Source: an uncultured Clostridia bacterium (GTDB taxonomy: Bacteria; Bacillota; Clostridia; Lachnospirales; Anaerotignaceae). From it: DNA of 64,000 bases. The stretch is from the NCBI GenBank assembly GCA_910583755.1, contig CAJTZO010000006.1, forward strand, positions 1 to 64,000, given 5' to 3'. Numbering within the stretch: the stretch's first letter is position 1; the number at the start of each line of letters is the position of its first letter. Both the position numbers and the translations under genes were made by a program. Shown one piece after another: positions 24,956-33,500 of the stretch. The notes under the pieces are model-generated. The model ran no database searches. It had not been told where the DNA came from and worked only from the letters and a program-made list of their open reading frames with translations.

Positions 24956-26839
24956 ATGGATTATAAACAAGCAGCAAAAGAAGTTTATGAAAAGGTCGGC
25001 GGAAAAGAAAATTTAATTTCAGCAGCACATTGTGCAACAAGATTAAGACTTGTCATAGCAGACAATAGTAAATGCGATAAAGGAGCAGTGGAAGAAATTG
25101 ATGGTGTAAAAGGAGTATTTTTTGCTTCAGGACAGTTGCAAATTATATTTGGTACTGGTATTGTAAATAAAGTATATGATGAATTTATTGCGGTTTCCGG
25201 ACTTACAGCAAGTACCAAAGAAGAAGTAAAAGCAGCGGCAACAGCACAAACAAATCTATTTCAAAAGGCAATTAAAACATTAGGAGATATTTTTGTTCCT
25301 ATCATCCCAGCTATCGTAGCAAGTGGTTTTTTGATGGGAATTATGGAATCATTAAATTTTATGGTAAATAATCATATTATTGATATTGATACTACAAGTT
25401 CTCTTTATGCTTTTGCACAACTTTTTAGCAATACAGCATACACCTTTTTACCAATTTTAATTGCATTTAGCGCAGCAAAAGTATTTGGTGGAAATCCGTT
25501 TCTAGGTGCTGTTATTGGTATGATTATGATACATCCAAACCTGCAAAACGCTTGGACAGTAGCAACAGAAGGTGTATTGCAAAAACAAAGTGTATTTTTT
25601 GGACTTTATAGTATTGATATGGTAGGTTATCAAGGGCATGTTATTCCTGTTATTATTGCAGTATGGGTATTGAGTACCATTGAAAAGAGACTTCATAAGA
25701 TGGTACCTGCCATGTTGGACTTATTTGTTACACCATTAGTAAGTGTATTTGTAACAGGTTATCTCACATTAGCAATGATTGGTCCTGTATTTGTATTGAT
25801 TGAAAATAGTATTTTAGGTGGTGTTCAATGGTTAATTGCTTTGCCATTAGGTATAGGAAGTTTTATTATGGGAGCGGCATATGCAACAACCGTTGTATCT
25901 GGTATCCATCATATGTATACGATTATTGATTTAGGACAGATTTCCCAATTTGGTATGACTTATTGGCTTCCTTTAGCATCCGCAGCAAATGTAGCACAGG
26001 GTGCAGCAACATTAGCAGTTTCTTTAAAAACAAAAAACAAAAAATTAAAATCAATGGCTTTACCATCTTCTTTAAGTGCTTTTATGGGAATTACAGAACC
26101 TGCAATTTTTGGTGTTAATATGAGATTTTTTAAACCATTCGTTGCAGCATCTATTGGTGGCGGTTGTGGTGCCTTATATGCTTCTATTGTAGGCTTAGGT
26201 GCAACAGGTACAGGTGTAACAGGTATTTTTGGTATTTTACTTCATTTACATAAACCAATGCAATATATCATTACAATGATAATTGCAGTTGGCGTATCTT
26301 TTGCATTGACATGGGTAATGTGGAAAGATGATGAGGAAAAGAAACAAGAAAATGTACAAAAACAAGAATCTAATACAGTAAAGTCTGAAGATAAAACTGT
26401 ATACAGTCCTATCAAAGGAAAAGTTATTTCATTAAGTTCTGTAAAAGATACAACTTTTGCAGGAGAATATTTGGGAAAAGGGGTTGCAATAGAGCCAGAA
26501 GAAGGTAGAGTTGTCGCTCCATTTGATGGAAAAGTAACTGTAGTAATGGATACCAAACATGCTGTCGGTATGACAAGTAACAGCGGTGTAGAAGTATTAA
26601 TTCATGTAGGTATGGACACCGTACAATTAAATGGAAAACATTATACAACACATGTCAAAGTAGATGATATTGTAAAAAAAGGAGATTTACTTTTAACATT
26701 TGAAAAAGAAGCAATCCAAGCAGAGGGATATGAAGTGACAACACCTGTTGTCGTCACAAATACAGCAGACTTTACACAAGTAGAAGGATTAGCAGAACAG
26801 CAAGTACAAGAAAAAGATAAAATAATTGAGATTCAATAA
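24956..26839 (+). CDS. scrA: Sucrose-type PTS transporter, EIIBCA
   Basis: Takes up and phosphorylates sucrose (to sucrose-6-phosphate) using phosphoryl groups from HPr. 627 residues with all domains fused: EIIB at 1-90 with the phosphorylated Cys in AAHCATRLRLV, membrane EIIC at about 105-455 (FVPIIPAIVASGFLMG; GITEPAIFGVN), and glucose-type EIIA at about 475-625 with the active His in VEVLIHVGMDTV. EIIBC of this family is sucrose, trehalose or beta-glucoside specific; the adjacent GH32 hydrolase and fructokinase select sucrose. Start with AAGAGGGTG upstream. First gene of scrABK. Confidence 0.94.
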   Translation: MDYKQAAKEVYEKVGGKENLISAAHCATRLRLVIADNSKCDKGAVEEIDGVKGVFFASGQLQIIFGTGIVNKVYDEFIAVSGLTASTKEEVKAAATAQTNLFQKAIKTLGDIFVPIIPAIVASGFLMGIMESLNFMVNNHIIDIDTTSSLYAFAQLFSNTAYTFLPILIAFSAAKVFGGNPFLGAVIGMIMIHPNLQNAWTVATEGVLQKQSVFFGLYSIDMVGYQGHVIPVIIAVWVLSTIEKRLHKMVPAMLDLFVTPLVSVFVTGYLTLAMIGPVFVLIENSILGGVQWLIALPLGIGSFIMGAAYATTVVSGIHHMYTIIDLGQISQFGMTYWLPLASAANVAQGAATLAVSLKTKNKKLKSMALPSSLSAFMGITEPAIFGVNMRFFKPFVAASIGGGCGALYASIVGLGATGTGVTGIFGILLHLHKPMQYIITMIIAVGVSFALTWVMWKDDEEKKQENVQKQESNTVKSEDKTVYSPIKGKVISLSSVKDTTFAGEYLGKGVAIEPEEGRVVAPFDGKVTVVMDTKHAVGMTSNSGVEVLIHVGMDTVQLNGKHYTTHVKVDDIVKKGDLLLTFEKEAIQAEGYEVTTPVVVTNTADFTQVEGLAEQQVQEKDKIIEIQ

Positions 26840-26857
26840 TTATTTGAGGTGAAAAGA

Positions 26858-28282
26858 ATGAATGTGTTGCGTAAATATTTCATGGAGCAGCTAGAAAAAG
26901 CAGAAAAAGATATTTATATAAAACAACGATGGAGGGCAGGGTATCACTTGATGCCCCCTGTTGGTTGGCTAAATGACCCTAATGGATTATGTATGTATCA
27001 AGGAGAATATCATGTATTTTTTCAATATTCTCCCTTTGATGTAGAAGGTGGTTTAAAATTTTGGGGACATTATAAAAGCAAAGATATGATTCATTGGGAC
27101 TATGTTGGCGTACCACTTTTTTCAGACCAGCCATTTGATATACATGGTGCATATTCTGGTTCTGCTTTGGTCGAAGATGGAAAGATGTATTTATATTATA
27201 CAGGAAATGTAAAACTAGAAGGTGATTTTGATTATATCAATACAGGACGAGAAGCTTACACCATATTGGTAGAAAGTGAAGATAGTATCCATTTTAAAGA
27301 AAAAGAATGTATTATGACACAAAAAGATTATTCAGATGGCTTGACACTTCATGTACGTGACCCCAAAGTTTGGAAAGAACAAAAATATTATATGGTATTA
27401 GGGGCAAGAACAAAAGAGGATAAAGGTGTGGTTTTACTATATACTTCTGAAGATAAAAAGCATTGGAAGTTTCAAAATACCATTACAACAGAACAAAAAT
27501 TTGGTTATATGTGGGAATGTCCAGATTTGTTTTCTTTAGAAGGACAAAAAATACTATCTGTTTCTCCACAAGGGTTAAAGGCACAACAAAGAAATTATCA
27601 AAATATCCATCAATCAGGCTACTTTTTATTACAAGGAGATATGACAGGAGCCTATAAACTGGAAAACTTTAAAGAATGGGACAGAGGATTTGATTTTTAT
27701 GCCCCACAAACATTTTTAGATGAAAAAGGGAGAAGGATTTTAATTGCTTGGGCAGGCATACCAGATGAAAAAGGTTATACCAATCCCACTACAAAAGATG
27801 GCTGGCAACATATGCTTACCATGCCAAGAGAACTAAAATGGAAAAATGGCAGGATATATCAAACCCCTGTAGAAGAAATGCAACAACTCAGAGGGGAACA
27901 GATAGAAGTAAAAAATAACATGATAGTCAATCCCGCTTTTGAACTGGAATATCAAAATAAAAATGGAGAAAGTTTTTCTATAGAAATAGAAAAGGATATC
28001 ACAATATTATTTGACAAAGAGCAGGAATATTTTGAAGTTTCTTTTCGGGGAGAAATGGGTGCAGGCAGAAAAAGCCGTTCTGTTACATTAAAACAATGTG
28101 ACAAAATGACAGTATTTGCAGACCAATCCATTTTAGAAATTTATATCAATGACGGAGAAGAAGTATTTTGTACAAGATTTTATCCACAAAACAGTAAAAT
28201 TATGTTATACTATCATTGTGACACAAAAAATTGTCAATTATGGAACATGAAAAGTTATAGCATAGGGAGGAAGTTTGTATGA
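26858..28282 (+). CDS. scrB: Sucrose-6-phosphate hydrolase (GH32)
   Basis: Splits sucrose-6-phosphate to glucose-6-phosphate and fructose in the cytoplasm. 474 residues. The ATG at 26858 is chosen because GAGGTG, which contains an alternative GTG, serves as its ribosome site. GH32 motifs are present: nucleophile Asp in GWLNDPNG, transition-state Asp in VRDPKVW, acid/base Glu in WECPDLF, plus the FQYSP and FYAPQTF blocks. A C-terminal beta-sandwich domain follows. No signal peptide, in line with an intracellular PTS pathway. It overlaps scrK by 4 bases. Confidence 0.95.
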   Translation: MNVLRKYFMEQLEKAEKDIYIKQRWRAGYHLMPPVGWLNDPNGLCMYQGEYHVFFQYSPFDVEGGLKFWGHYKSKDMIHWDYVGVPLFSDQPFDIHGAYSGSALVEDGKMYLYYTGNVKLEGDFDYINTGREAYTILVESEDSIHFKEKECIMTQKDYSDGLTLHVRDPKVWKEQKYYMVLGARTKEDKGVVLLYTSEDKKHWKFQNTITTEQKFGYMWECPDLFSLEGQKILSVSPQGLKAQQRNYQNIHQSGYFLLQGDMTGAYKLENFKEWDRGFDFYAPQTFLDEKGRRILIAWAGIPDEKGYTNPTTKDGWQHMLTMPRELKWKNGRIYQTPVEEMQQLRGEQIEVKNNMIVNPAFELEYQNKNGESFSIEIEKDITILFDKEQEYFEVSFRGEMGAGRKSRSVTLKQCDKMTVFADQSILEIYINDGEEVFCTRFYPQNSKIMLYYHCDTKNCQLWNMKSYSIGRKFV

Positions 28283-29235
28283 AAAAATTAGTAGCAATCG
28301 GAGAAGCATTGATTGATTTTATCCCAACAGAAAAAGGCTGTTCTTTGGGAGAAGTAGATACTTTCCATCCGGTGACGGGAGGCGCACCAGCAAATGTTTG
28401 CGGTGCATATACAAAATTAGGTGGTACCTCTGAAATGATAACACAACTAGGCAAAGATGCCTTTGGGGATAAAATAGAAAAAGATTTAAAATATTTTGGT
28501 ATTCATACAGAACATATTTTAAGAACAGAAAAAGCAAATACTTGTCTTGCTTTTGTATCATTGATGGAAGACGGAAACAGAGAATTCTCTTTTTATCGAA
28601 AACCAAGTGCAGACATGTTATTACAAAAAGAGGATGTGAACAAAAAATGGTTTGAAGACAGTTTTGCCTTGCATTTTTGTTCTGTTTCCTTGGGAGAATA
28701 CCCTATGAAATACGCACATAAAACAGCAATAGAATATGCGCAAAAAGCAGGTGCCATCATTAGTTTTGACCCTAACCTCCGCTTACCTTTATGGGACGAC
28801 CATGAAGCCTTAAAAAAGACAGTATTAGAATTTTTACCTTATGCTGATATTTTAAAAATTTCTGATGAAGAATTAGAATTTATTACAGGCTATCAAACCA
28901 TGAAAGAAGCAAAAGAAGTTCTTTTTCAGGGAAATGTAAAACTTGTTCTTTTTACAAAAGGAGCAGATGGTGCAGAAGTATATACCCAAAAAATGAAAGC
29001 TGTTTCTGAAGGCAAAAAGGTGAAAGCAGTAGATACAACAGGTGCAGGAGATGCTTTTATCGGCTCCTTTTTATACCAGTTATCAGCGGACGGAATGACA
29101 GCAGAAAAACTTTGTGATTTATCCGAACAAAAAGCAATCGAATACATGAATTTTTCCAATGCCTATTGTGCATATAGTGTACAGGGAAAGGGTGCGATTG
29201 CTTCCTATGCTACCATGGAACAAATGAAACAGTAA
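28279..29235 (+). CDS. scrK: Fructokinase (PfkB family)
   Basis: Phosphorylates the fructose released by ScrB. 318 residues, ribokinase/PfkB fold. The N-terminal GEALIDFIP, GGAPANVCGAYTKLGG substrate block, and the C-terminal DTTGAGDAFIGSF anion hole with catalytic Asp are clear. The ATG overlaps the scrB stop (ATGA), so translation is coupled. Last gene of the sucrose operon; the tandem repeat pair at 29236-29748 follows immediately. Confidence 0.94.
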   Translation: MKKLVAIGEALIDFIPTEKGCSLGEVDTFHPVTGGAPANVCGAYTKLGGTSEMITQLGKDAFGDKIEKDLKYFGIHTEHILRTEKANTCLAFVSLMEDGNREFSFYRKPSADMLLQKEDVNKKWFEDSFALHFCSVSLGEYPMKYAHKTAIEYAQKAGAIISFDPNLRLPLWDDHEALKKTVLEFLPYADILKISDEELEFITGYQTMKEAKEVLFQGNVKLVLFTKGADGAEVYTQKMKAVSEGKKVKAVDTTGAGDAFIGSFLYQLSADGMTAEKLCDLSEQKAIEYMNFSNAYCAYSVQGKGAIASYATMEQMKQ

Positions 29236-29484
29236 AAAACCTTGAGAGCAAAGCAAAAAACCTTGAGAGCTTTGCTCTCAAACTCTCACTTCTTTCTTGG
29301 AAGAAAGAAGCAAAGAACTTCAAGGCGAAACTAGCGTTTCGCTAAAAAGATTGATTTGATAAGGAAAGCATAAGGAAAAACGCTAGTTTTTCCACAAAAG
29401 TTTTTTGTCCAACTTTTTTTTTTAAAAAAGTTGGTGGGGGTGGGTGAAACCTACAAAAAAAGACCGAAAAAATCCGGTCTTACA
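29236..29484 (+). repeat. Palindrome-string repeat, full copy 1 of a tandem pair
   Basis: It begins at the scrK stop. Modules in order: ACCTTGAGAGC..GCTCTCAAA, CTTCTTTCTTGGAAGAAAGAAG (10-bp stem), GCGAAACTAGCGTTTCGC, GGAAAAACGCTAGTTTTTCC, CCAACTTTTTT/AAAAAAGTTGG, GGGTGGGTGAAACCT, then a copy of the flagellin terminator stem AAGACCG/CGGTCTT. It fills the first half of the 523-base gap between scrK and flagellin. Confidence 0.85.
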
Positions 29485-29486
29485 GT

Positions 29487-29748
29487 TTATCAAAAAACCT
29501 TGAAAGCTTTATCTACACTTCGTTCCGGTCGGCGCTGAACGCATGTCCAGTGGACATGCAACACCTCTCAAACTCTCACTTCTTTCTTGGAAGAAAGAAG
29601 CAAAGAACTTTAAGGCGAAACTAGCATTTCGCTAAAAAGATTGATTTAATAAAGAAAACATAAGGAAAAACGCTAATTTTTCCTTGAAAGTTTTGTGTAG
29701 GTGTGGGTAAAACCCATAAAAAAAAGACCGGAAAAATCCGGTCTTAAT
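29487..29748 (+). repeat. Palindrome-string repeat, full copy 2 of a tandem pair
   Basis: Same module order and near-identical spacing as the copy at 29236-29484, including CTTCTTTCTTGGAAGAAAGAAG and AAGACCGG/CCGGTCTT. It lacks the CCAACTTTT hairpin and has an extra, less AT-rich insert (about 29512-29566) containing the perfect hairpin GCATGTCC-AGT-GGACATGC. The shared terminator shows that the tandem arose by duplicating the 3' end of the flagellin unit with the element. Confidence 0.85.
29724..29745 (-). terminator. Terminator of flagellin gene
   Basis: On the minus strand AAGACCGG-ATTTTT-CCGGTCTT followed by a run of Ts, 14 bases past the flagellin stop. A second near-copy lies at 29460-29481. 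Confidence 0.88.
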
Positions 29749-29758
29749 TTTTTTAGAA

Positions 29759-31384
29759 TTATTGTAATAACTGAAGAACACCCTGAGGAACTTGATTTGC
29801 TTGTGCAAGCATAGCTTGAGAAGACTGAATAAGAATGTTGTTCTTTGTATATTTCATCATCTCGTTTGCCATGTCTGTATCTCTGATACGGCTTTCAGCT
29901 TCTGTCAAGTTAGTCGTTGTTTCTTCCAAGTTAGCTAATGTATGGTCTAATCTGTTTTGAGTAGCACCAAGTAAACTACGTGTTTTGGAAATTTCTTCAA
30001 TCGCTGCTTTTGCTTTTTCCATAGATTGCGCAGCAACAGCAGGGTCAGCAACGCTCAAACCAGAAACACCGATTGCTGCTGCATGACAGTCAGCAACGCT
30101 AACCATCAACTGGTTGAAGGAATCTGCTGTATCACCAATTTGAAGCTGTAAACCGGAACTACCACCAGCACCTTTAAATACAAGTCCATCAGTAGCTGTA
30201 GAAGTAGCACTAGCTTTTCCTGCTGTAACATCCATACCTAAAGCTTTAGCAAATTGAGAAGCTATATTTTTTTGTTCATCAGCATCAGTTGCGGTTATAT
30301 CTCCTATGATAACATTATAGTCAGAACCAAACTGTGTAATATCTGTCTTTTTATCTGCTATAATAAATTTCTTTCCATTGATTGTAAAGGTTGCATCGTC
30401 TAAGTTTGTTCCATTAAATGAAGTAAAAGCTGCAAATTTAATTCCCTCTGATGCATCCTTAGCTATAGTTGTTGTTCCTGCAGCAGTTCCTGTTGCTGCT
30501 GCTTTTACTGCATCAGCAAGTTGAGTACCATCACTTTTTGTACCATTCAAAGTAATACCTGTTACCTGAGGTGTAGATGTTCCTGTTTCATTTGAAGTTA
30601 TAATAAGTTTATTAGCATTTACTTCTGCAGTATACTTTGCAGCAAACGCTTCATCTTTCATCAAAGCGTCAACAATAGCTGTTTCAATAGCACCTGCACC
30701 AATTGTACCAGCAGGAGCAGGGTTTGTTAATGTTTCTCCATCTAATGTTAAAGCTAAATTAGTTGTACCACTTTTTACAACTCCAAAATCAAAGCTCTTA
30801 GAAGATCCATCATCAAAAGTAATACTTACATTAAATTTTGAACCAGCATCTAAAGTAGCTGTAAGAGAAGCATTTGCAGCAAATATACCTGCTGTTGCAT
30901 CCATATATTCTGATGCTAAATCTGTTTCAATAACAGATTTTGCTGAAGTTTTAGTACCACTGCCCATAGAGCCATCCAACAATTTAATACCATTGAAGTT
31001 TGTAGCGTCAGCGATTCTGTCGATTTCACTTTCCAACTGTTTTAATTCGTCTTGAATTTTTGTTCTTTCAGTATCAGTATAGATACCGTTGGAAGCCTGT
31101 GTTGTCAAGTCAACCATTCTGTTCAACATAGAATGAACTTCTGTCAAAGCACCTTCAGCTGTTTGTACTAAGGAAATACCATCTTTAGAGTTCTGTTGTG
31201 CTCTGTTCATACCTGTAATTTGCGCTCTCATTTTTTCAGAGATTGCTAAACCAGCAGCATCATCAGCAGCTCTGTTGATTTTGTAACCAGATGATAATTT
31301 TTCCAAGTTTTTTGCTAATGCTTTGTTGTTACCAGACAATCTGTTGTAAGAATTTAAAGCTGAAATATTGTGTTGAATAATCAT
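29759..31384 (-). CDS. hag: Flagellin
   Basis: Filament subunit exported through the flagellar secretion channel. 541 residues. The conserved N-terminal D0/D1 region (1 to about 165: IIQHNISALNSYNRLSGNNK, SSGYKINRAADDAAGLAISEKMR) and C-terminal D1/D0 (about 440-541: NRLDHTLANLEETTTNL, MLAQANQVPQGVLQLL) flank a long variable Thr/Ala/Gly/Asp-rich surface domain of about 270 residues. The ribosome site AAGGAGG overlaps one candidate CsrA site, and a hairpin upstream forms another. csrA lies directly upstream on the same strand. fliW, usually with csrA, is not in the window. Confidence 0.96.
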   Translation of the reverse strand: MIIQHNISALNSYNRLSGNNKALAKNLEKLSSGYKINRAADDAAGLAISEKMRAQITGMNRAQQNSKDGISLVQTAEGALTEVHSMLNRMVDLTTQASNGIYTDTERTKIQDELKQLESEIDRIADATNFNGIKLLDGSMGSGTKTSAKSVIETDLASEYMDATAGIFAANASLTATLDAGSKFNVSITFDDGSSKSFDFGVVKSGTTNLALTLDGETLTNPAPAGTIGAGAIETAIVDALMKDEAFAAKYTAEVNANKLIITSNETGTSTPQVTGITLNGTKSDGTQLADAVKAAATGTAAGTTTIAKDASEGIKFAAFTSFNGTNLDDATFTINGKKFIIADKKTDITQFGSDYNVIIGDITATDADEQKNIASQFAKALGMDVTAGKASATSTATDGLVFKGAGGSSGLQLQIGDTADSFNQLMVSVADCHAAAIGVSGLSVADPAVAAQSMEKAKAAIEEISKTRSLLGATQNRLDHTLANLEETTTNLTEAESRIRDTDMANEMMKYTKNNILIQSSQAMLAQANQVPQGVLQLLQ

Positions 31385-31390
31385 AAATAC

Positions 31391-31428
31391 TACCTCCTTG
31401 AATTTGACGGGAAGTATCCTTTCTTCCC
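31391..31428 (-). promoter_or_regulatory. Candidate CsrA-binding sites in the flagellin leader
   Basis: On the minus strand GGGAAG-AAAGGATA-CTTCCC (31428-31409) is a 6-bp stem whose 8-base loop displays GGA, the classic CsrA target. A second site, CAAGGAGGTA (about 31400-31391), covers the Shine-Dalgarno. The paired arrangement matches the known translational block of hag by CsrA in Bacillus subtilis; here it is predicted only. Confidence 0.65.
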
Positions 31429-31432
31429 CATG

Positions 31433-31493
31433 AATAAGTTATGTTTACTATGAGTAAAAGCCTGCCTTTTTTTCTAGGAGAATATAACTTATT
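31433..31493 (-). promoter_or_regulatory. Long structured leader upstream of flagellin
   Basis: Perfect 10-base arms AATAAGTTAT (31433-31442) and ATAACTTATT (31484-31493) enclose a smaller TTTACT-ATG-AGTAAA hairpin (31444-31458). If transcribed it would form a branched leader before the CsrA hairpin. No consensus flagellar sigma (SigD) promoter was found in this stretch. Confidence 0.45.
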
Positions 31494-31525
31494 GTCAAAA
31501 ACCGAATCATGAAGCTCTTATGATT

Positions 31526-31735
31526 TCAATGTCTTTTAGCACCGCCTAAAGCCTTTGTGCGCAAAATACACTCTGGAACAGGATGATTTTTTTCGTAATT
31601 TTCACCGCGTTCAATCTTCATTTCTTTCGGTGCATCGATTGCTAAACGTAGAGAGCCGTCAATAGAAACAACTTCAACAATGATGTTACCGTTAATTACA
31701 ATATATTCTCCGGGATTCCTTCCGAGTGATAACAT
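31526..31735 (-). CDS. csrA: Carbon storage regulator CsrA, translational repressor of flagellin
   Basis: Dimeric RNA-binding protein that blocks ribosome access at GGA-containing hairpins. 69 residues, starting at MLSLGRNPGEYIVING after GGGAGGTTTTGCCT; the longer frame from 31762 is not needed. The fold's beta-strand core IVEVVSIDGSLRLAIDAP is intact, followed by a C-terminal tail. It lies 141 bases upstream of flagellin on the same strand. The antagonist FliW is expected in this system but is not nearby. Confidence 0.94.
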   Translation of the reverse strand: MLSLGRNPGEYIVINGNIIVEVVSIDGSLRLAIDAPKEMKIERGENYEKNHPVPECILRTKALGGAKRH

Positions 31736-31901
31736 AGGCAAAACCTCCCTGTCTGTTTTCAAAACTTTACTCTATGTAAATATTGTAATACTATTTGTAA
31801 AATCTGTCAATACTTTTTTTGACTTTTAGTAAAAAAAATTTACTTTCGGTTCGTTACTCTTTTTTATAATACACGGTAAAGTTATATTATGGGGTGATAT
31901 T

Positions 31902-32234
31902 ATGGATAGTAAAGAATTGGGCAACCGAATTAAAAAAGCAAGAATCCATCAAAATCTGACGCAAGAACAGCTTGCAGAAATGCTGGATATTTCTGTTTCT
32001 TATGTCAGTTTGATAGAGCGCGGCAGCAGAAATGCCACAGTGGAAACCCTCCTTGCAATCGCTGATGTACTTCAAGTTTCTGTGGCATCTCTTTTGCAGG
32101 ACAGTTTAGACAAGGATGAGGAACAAAGTAATCTTTGGCAAGAATTAACCAAAAATAGGACGGTGGAAGAAAAGGACATGATTTTACAAACAGTTAAAAC
32201 GATTGTTACCTTTCTCGACCGCCAAAAAAAATAA
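31902..32234 (+). CDS. XRE-family helix-turn-helix regulator
   Basis: 110 residues. Residues 8-63 form a Cro/CI-type DNA-binding domain (LGNRIKKARIHQNLTQEQLAEML, VSYVSLIERGSRNATVETLLAIADVL), followed by a short helical tail. Start with GGGGTGATATT before the ATG. Divergent from csrA across 166 bases, in which AGTAAA (31828-31833) and TTTACT (31839-31844) form a small inverted repeat that could be its own operator. Target genes are unknown; the divergent csrA-hag unit is one possibility. Confidence 0.9.
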   Translation: MDSKELGNRIKKARIHQNLTQEQLAEMLDISVSYVSLIERGSRNATVETLLAIADVLQVSVASLLQDSLDKDEEQSNLWQELTKNRTVEEKDMILQTVKTIVTFLDRQKK

Positions 32235-32371
32235 GAATTTCCCTAGGTGTTAGACTTTTAGCCAGAAAGGTCAATCTTTTGTCCTTTTCTGATTTCCATA
32301 GTATCTTCTTATTTTTTTAAAATTCTGTCTAAAAGTTTTTTGTTTTGTAAAAGTGAGAGGAGCATTTTTTT

Positions 32372-32629
32372 ATGGATAAAAAACAACTGTTAGAACAGAA
32401 TTTAAACATTTTTTTGGAAAACTACATTGCCGATTTATTACATTATTATGGTAAAAACAACGAACAGCTTGCGGAACTTTTGGCACAAAAAAAAGAGCTT
32501 GCGACAGAACTGAAAAATCAAATACATTTTTTAGAATATGAAGAAATCGAAAACGCTATTTTACATATGGTAGCGGAACTTGTTTATAAAGATGGTTTTT
32601 CTGATGCGGTAGAGCTCAAAAAAAAATGA
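32372..32629 (+). CDS. Small hypothetical protein (85 aa)
   Basis: 85 residues, helical and charged (NIFLENYIADLLHYYGKNNEQLAELLAQKKELATELKNQ), no membrane segment or metal-binding motif. GAGAGGAG lies about 10 bases before the ATG. Family not recognised. It lies between the XRE regulator and a SprA-like protease gene, all on the plus strand, but the 140- to 200-base gaps give no firm operon evidence. Confidence 0.7.
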   Translation: MDKKQLLEQNLNIFLENYIADLLHYYGKNNEQLAELLAQKKELATELKNQIHFLEYEEIENAILHMVAELVYKDGFSDAVELKKK

Positions 32630-32666
32630 TACTGCTTTTGTTTTACTTTGCCCTCGACAAATCATT

Positions 32667-32756
32667 TAGACTGTAAAGGGTCTTGACCAAAACTTTTGGA
32701 AACGACATAAAAAATTTTTATATTAGTTTTTCCAGCAAAGTTTTTTGTCCAAGTTT
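32667..32756 (-). repeat. Palindrome-string repeat, degenerate copy
   Basis: Retains GGTCTTGACC-like, TATTAGTTTTTCC-AGCAAAGTTTTTTGTCCAAG fragments in the right order, but stems are broken. It lies in the 203-base gap between the 85-aa gene and the SprA-like gene. Confidence 0.45.
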
Positions 32757-32832
32757 TTACAGGCTAGACAAATAATCTGCCTTTTGTTATAATAAAAGTA
32801 GATTATTTTTTCAGCGAAAGGAGGGTTATTTT

Positions 32833-33366
32833 ATGATAGAATTTTTTGCGATGTCACCAGCTTATACTGTTACGCAACAACAGCGTCCAGTAGAACAAAA
32901 AGAACTACCTCAAGGAACGCAACAAAATACAAATGCTGAAAAAACAGAAAAAGCAGAGAATGAAAAACGTTTTGATACGCTTGAGGTTGAAAAAGACAAA
33001 AAAAAGGAAAAAGAAGAACAAGAGGATAAAACAAAAAGCTGTCGTACTTGTGCAAAACGTAGGTATCAAGATGGTTCGAATGACCCTAGTGTTTCTTTTA
33101 AAACTCCTACAAAAGTGTCTCCAGACAGAGCAGCAGCAGCTGTTAGAAATCATGAAATGCAACATGTTTTTCATGAACAGGCAAATGCAAAAAGAGAAGG
33201 CAGAGAAGTTGTTTCACAATCTGTTGTTTATCACACTGGAATTTGTCCAGAATGCCATAGAGTGTATGTTGCTGGCGGACAAACCCGCACTGTCACACGG
33301 GCAAAAAGAGAAGTCGAAACTGGTCAAATCAGTCCAAAAGGAAAACTTTTTAATTCTGTTACTTAA
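32833..33366 (+). CDS. SprA-like putative metalloprotease
   Basis: 177 residues. The N-terminal 75 are low-complexity (Gln, Glu, Lys). The C-terminal part shows a zinc-protease-like HEMQH (HExxH type, about residue 111), followed by EGREVVSQSVVYHTGICPECHRVYVAGGQTRTVT with a CPEC motif, as in SprA-related proteins of the family seen in Campylobacter and Firmicutes. The activity is not proven for the family. A CRTC motif near residue 62 adds two more potential metal ligands. AAAGGAGGG precedes the ATG. No signal peptide. A terminator follows. Confidence 0.78.
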   Translation: MIEFFAMSPAYTVTQQQRPVEQKELPQGTQQNTNAEKTEKAENEKRFDTLEVEKDKKKEKEEQEDKTKSCRTCAKRRYQDGSNDPSVSFKTPTKVSPDRAAAAVRNHEMQHVFHEQANAKREGREVVSQSVVYHTGICPECHRVYVAGGQTRTVTRAKREVETGQISPKGKLFNSVT

Positions 33367-33371
33367 TATAT

Positions 33372-33402
33372 AAAAAAGGTGAGCCATAAAAGCTCACCTT
33401 TT
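33372..33402 (+). terminator. Terminator of the SprA-like gene
   Basis: AAAAGGTGAGC and GCTCACCTTTT form an 11-bp stem with a short loop, directly after the stop. Confidence 0.88.
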
Positions 33403-33456
33403 AGTTTGTCAATAAAGTTCTTTGAGAAATTTGAGGGCTAACCCTCAAGGTCTTGA
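33403..33456 (-). repeat. Palindrome-string repeat, short copy
   Basis: Reverse orientation: TTTGTCAATAAAG joins directly to TTCTTTGAGAAA and the TTGAGGGCTAACCCTCAA palindrome, ending GGTCTTGAC. All middle hairpins are missing, as in the copy at 11346-11421. It sits between convergent genes. Confidence 0.75.
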
Positions 33457-33500
33457 CTTTGTTACTTGTTAAACAGTGGAGATAGTATCATTCAAATTTC

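Noticed and set aside
31385..31525. SigD (sigma-28) promoter for flagellin
   Set aside because: No TAAA-N15-CCGATA-like match in the leader; transcription may start upstream of csrA or the promoter may be too divergent to call.
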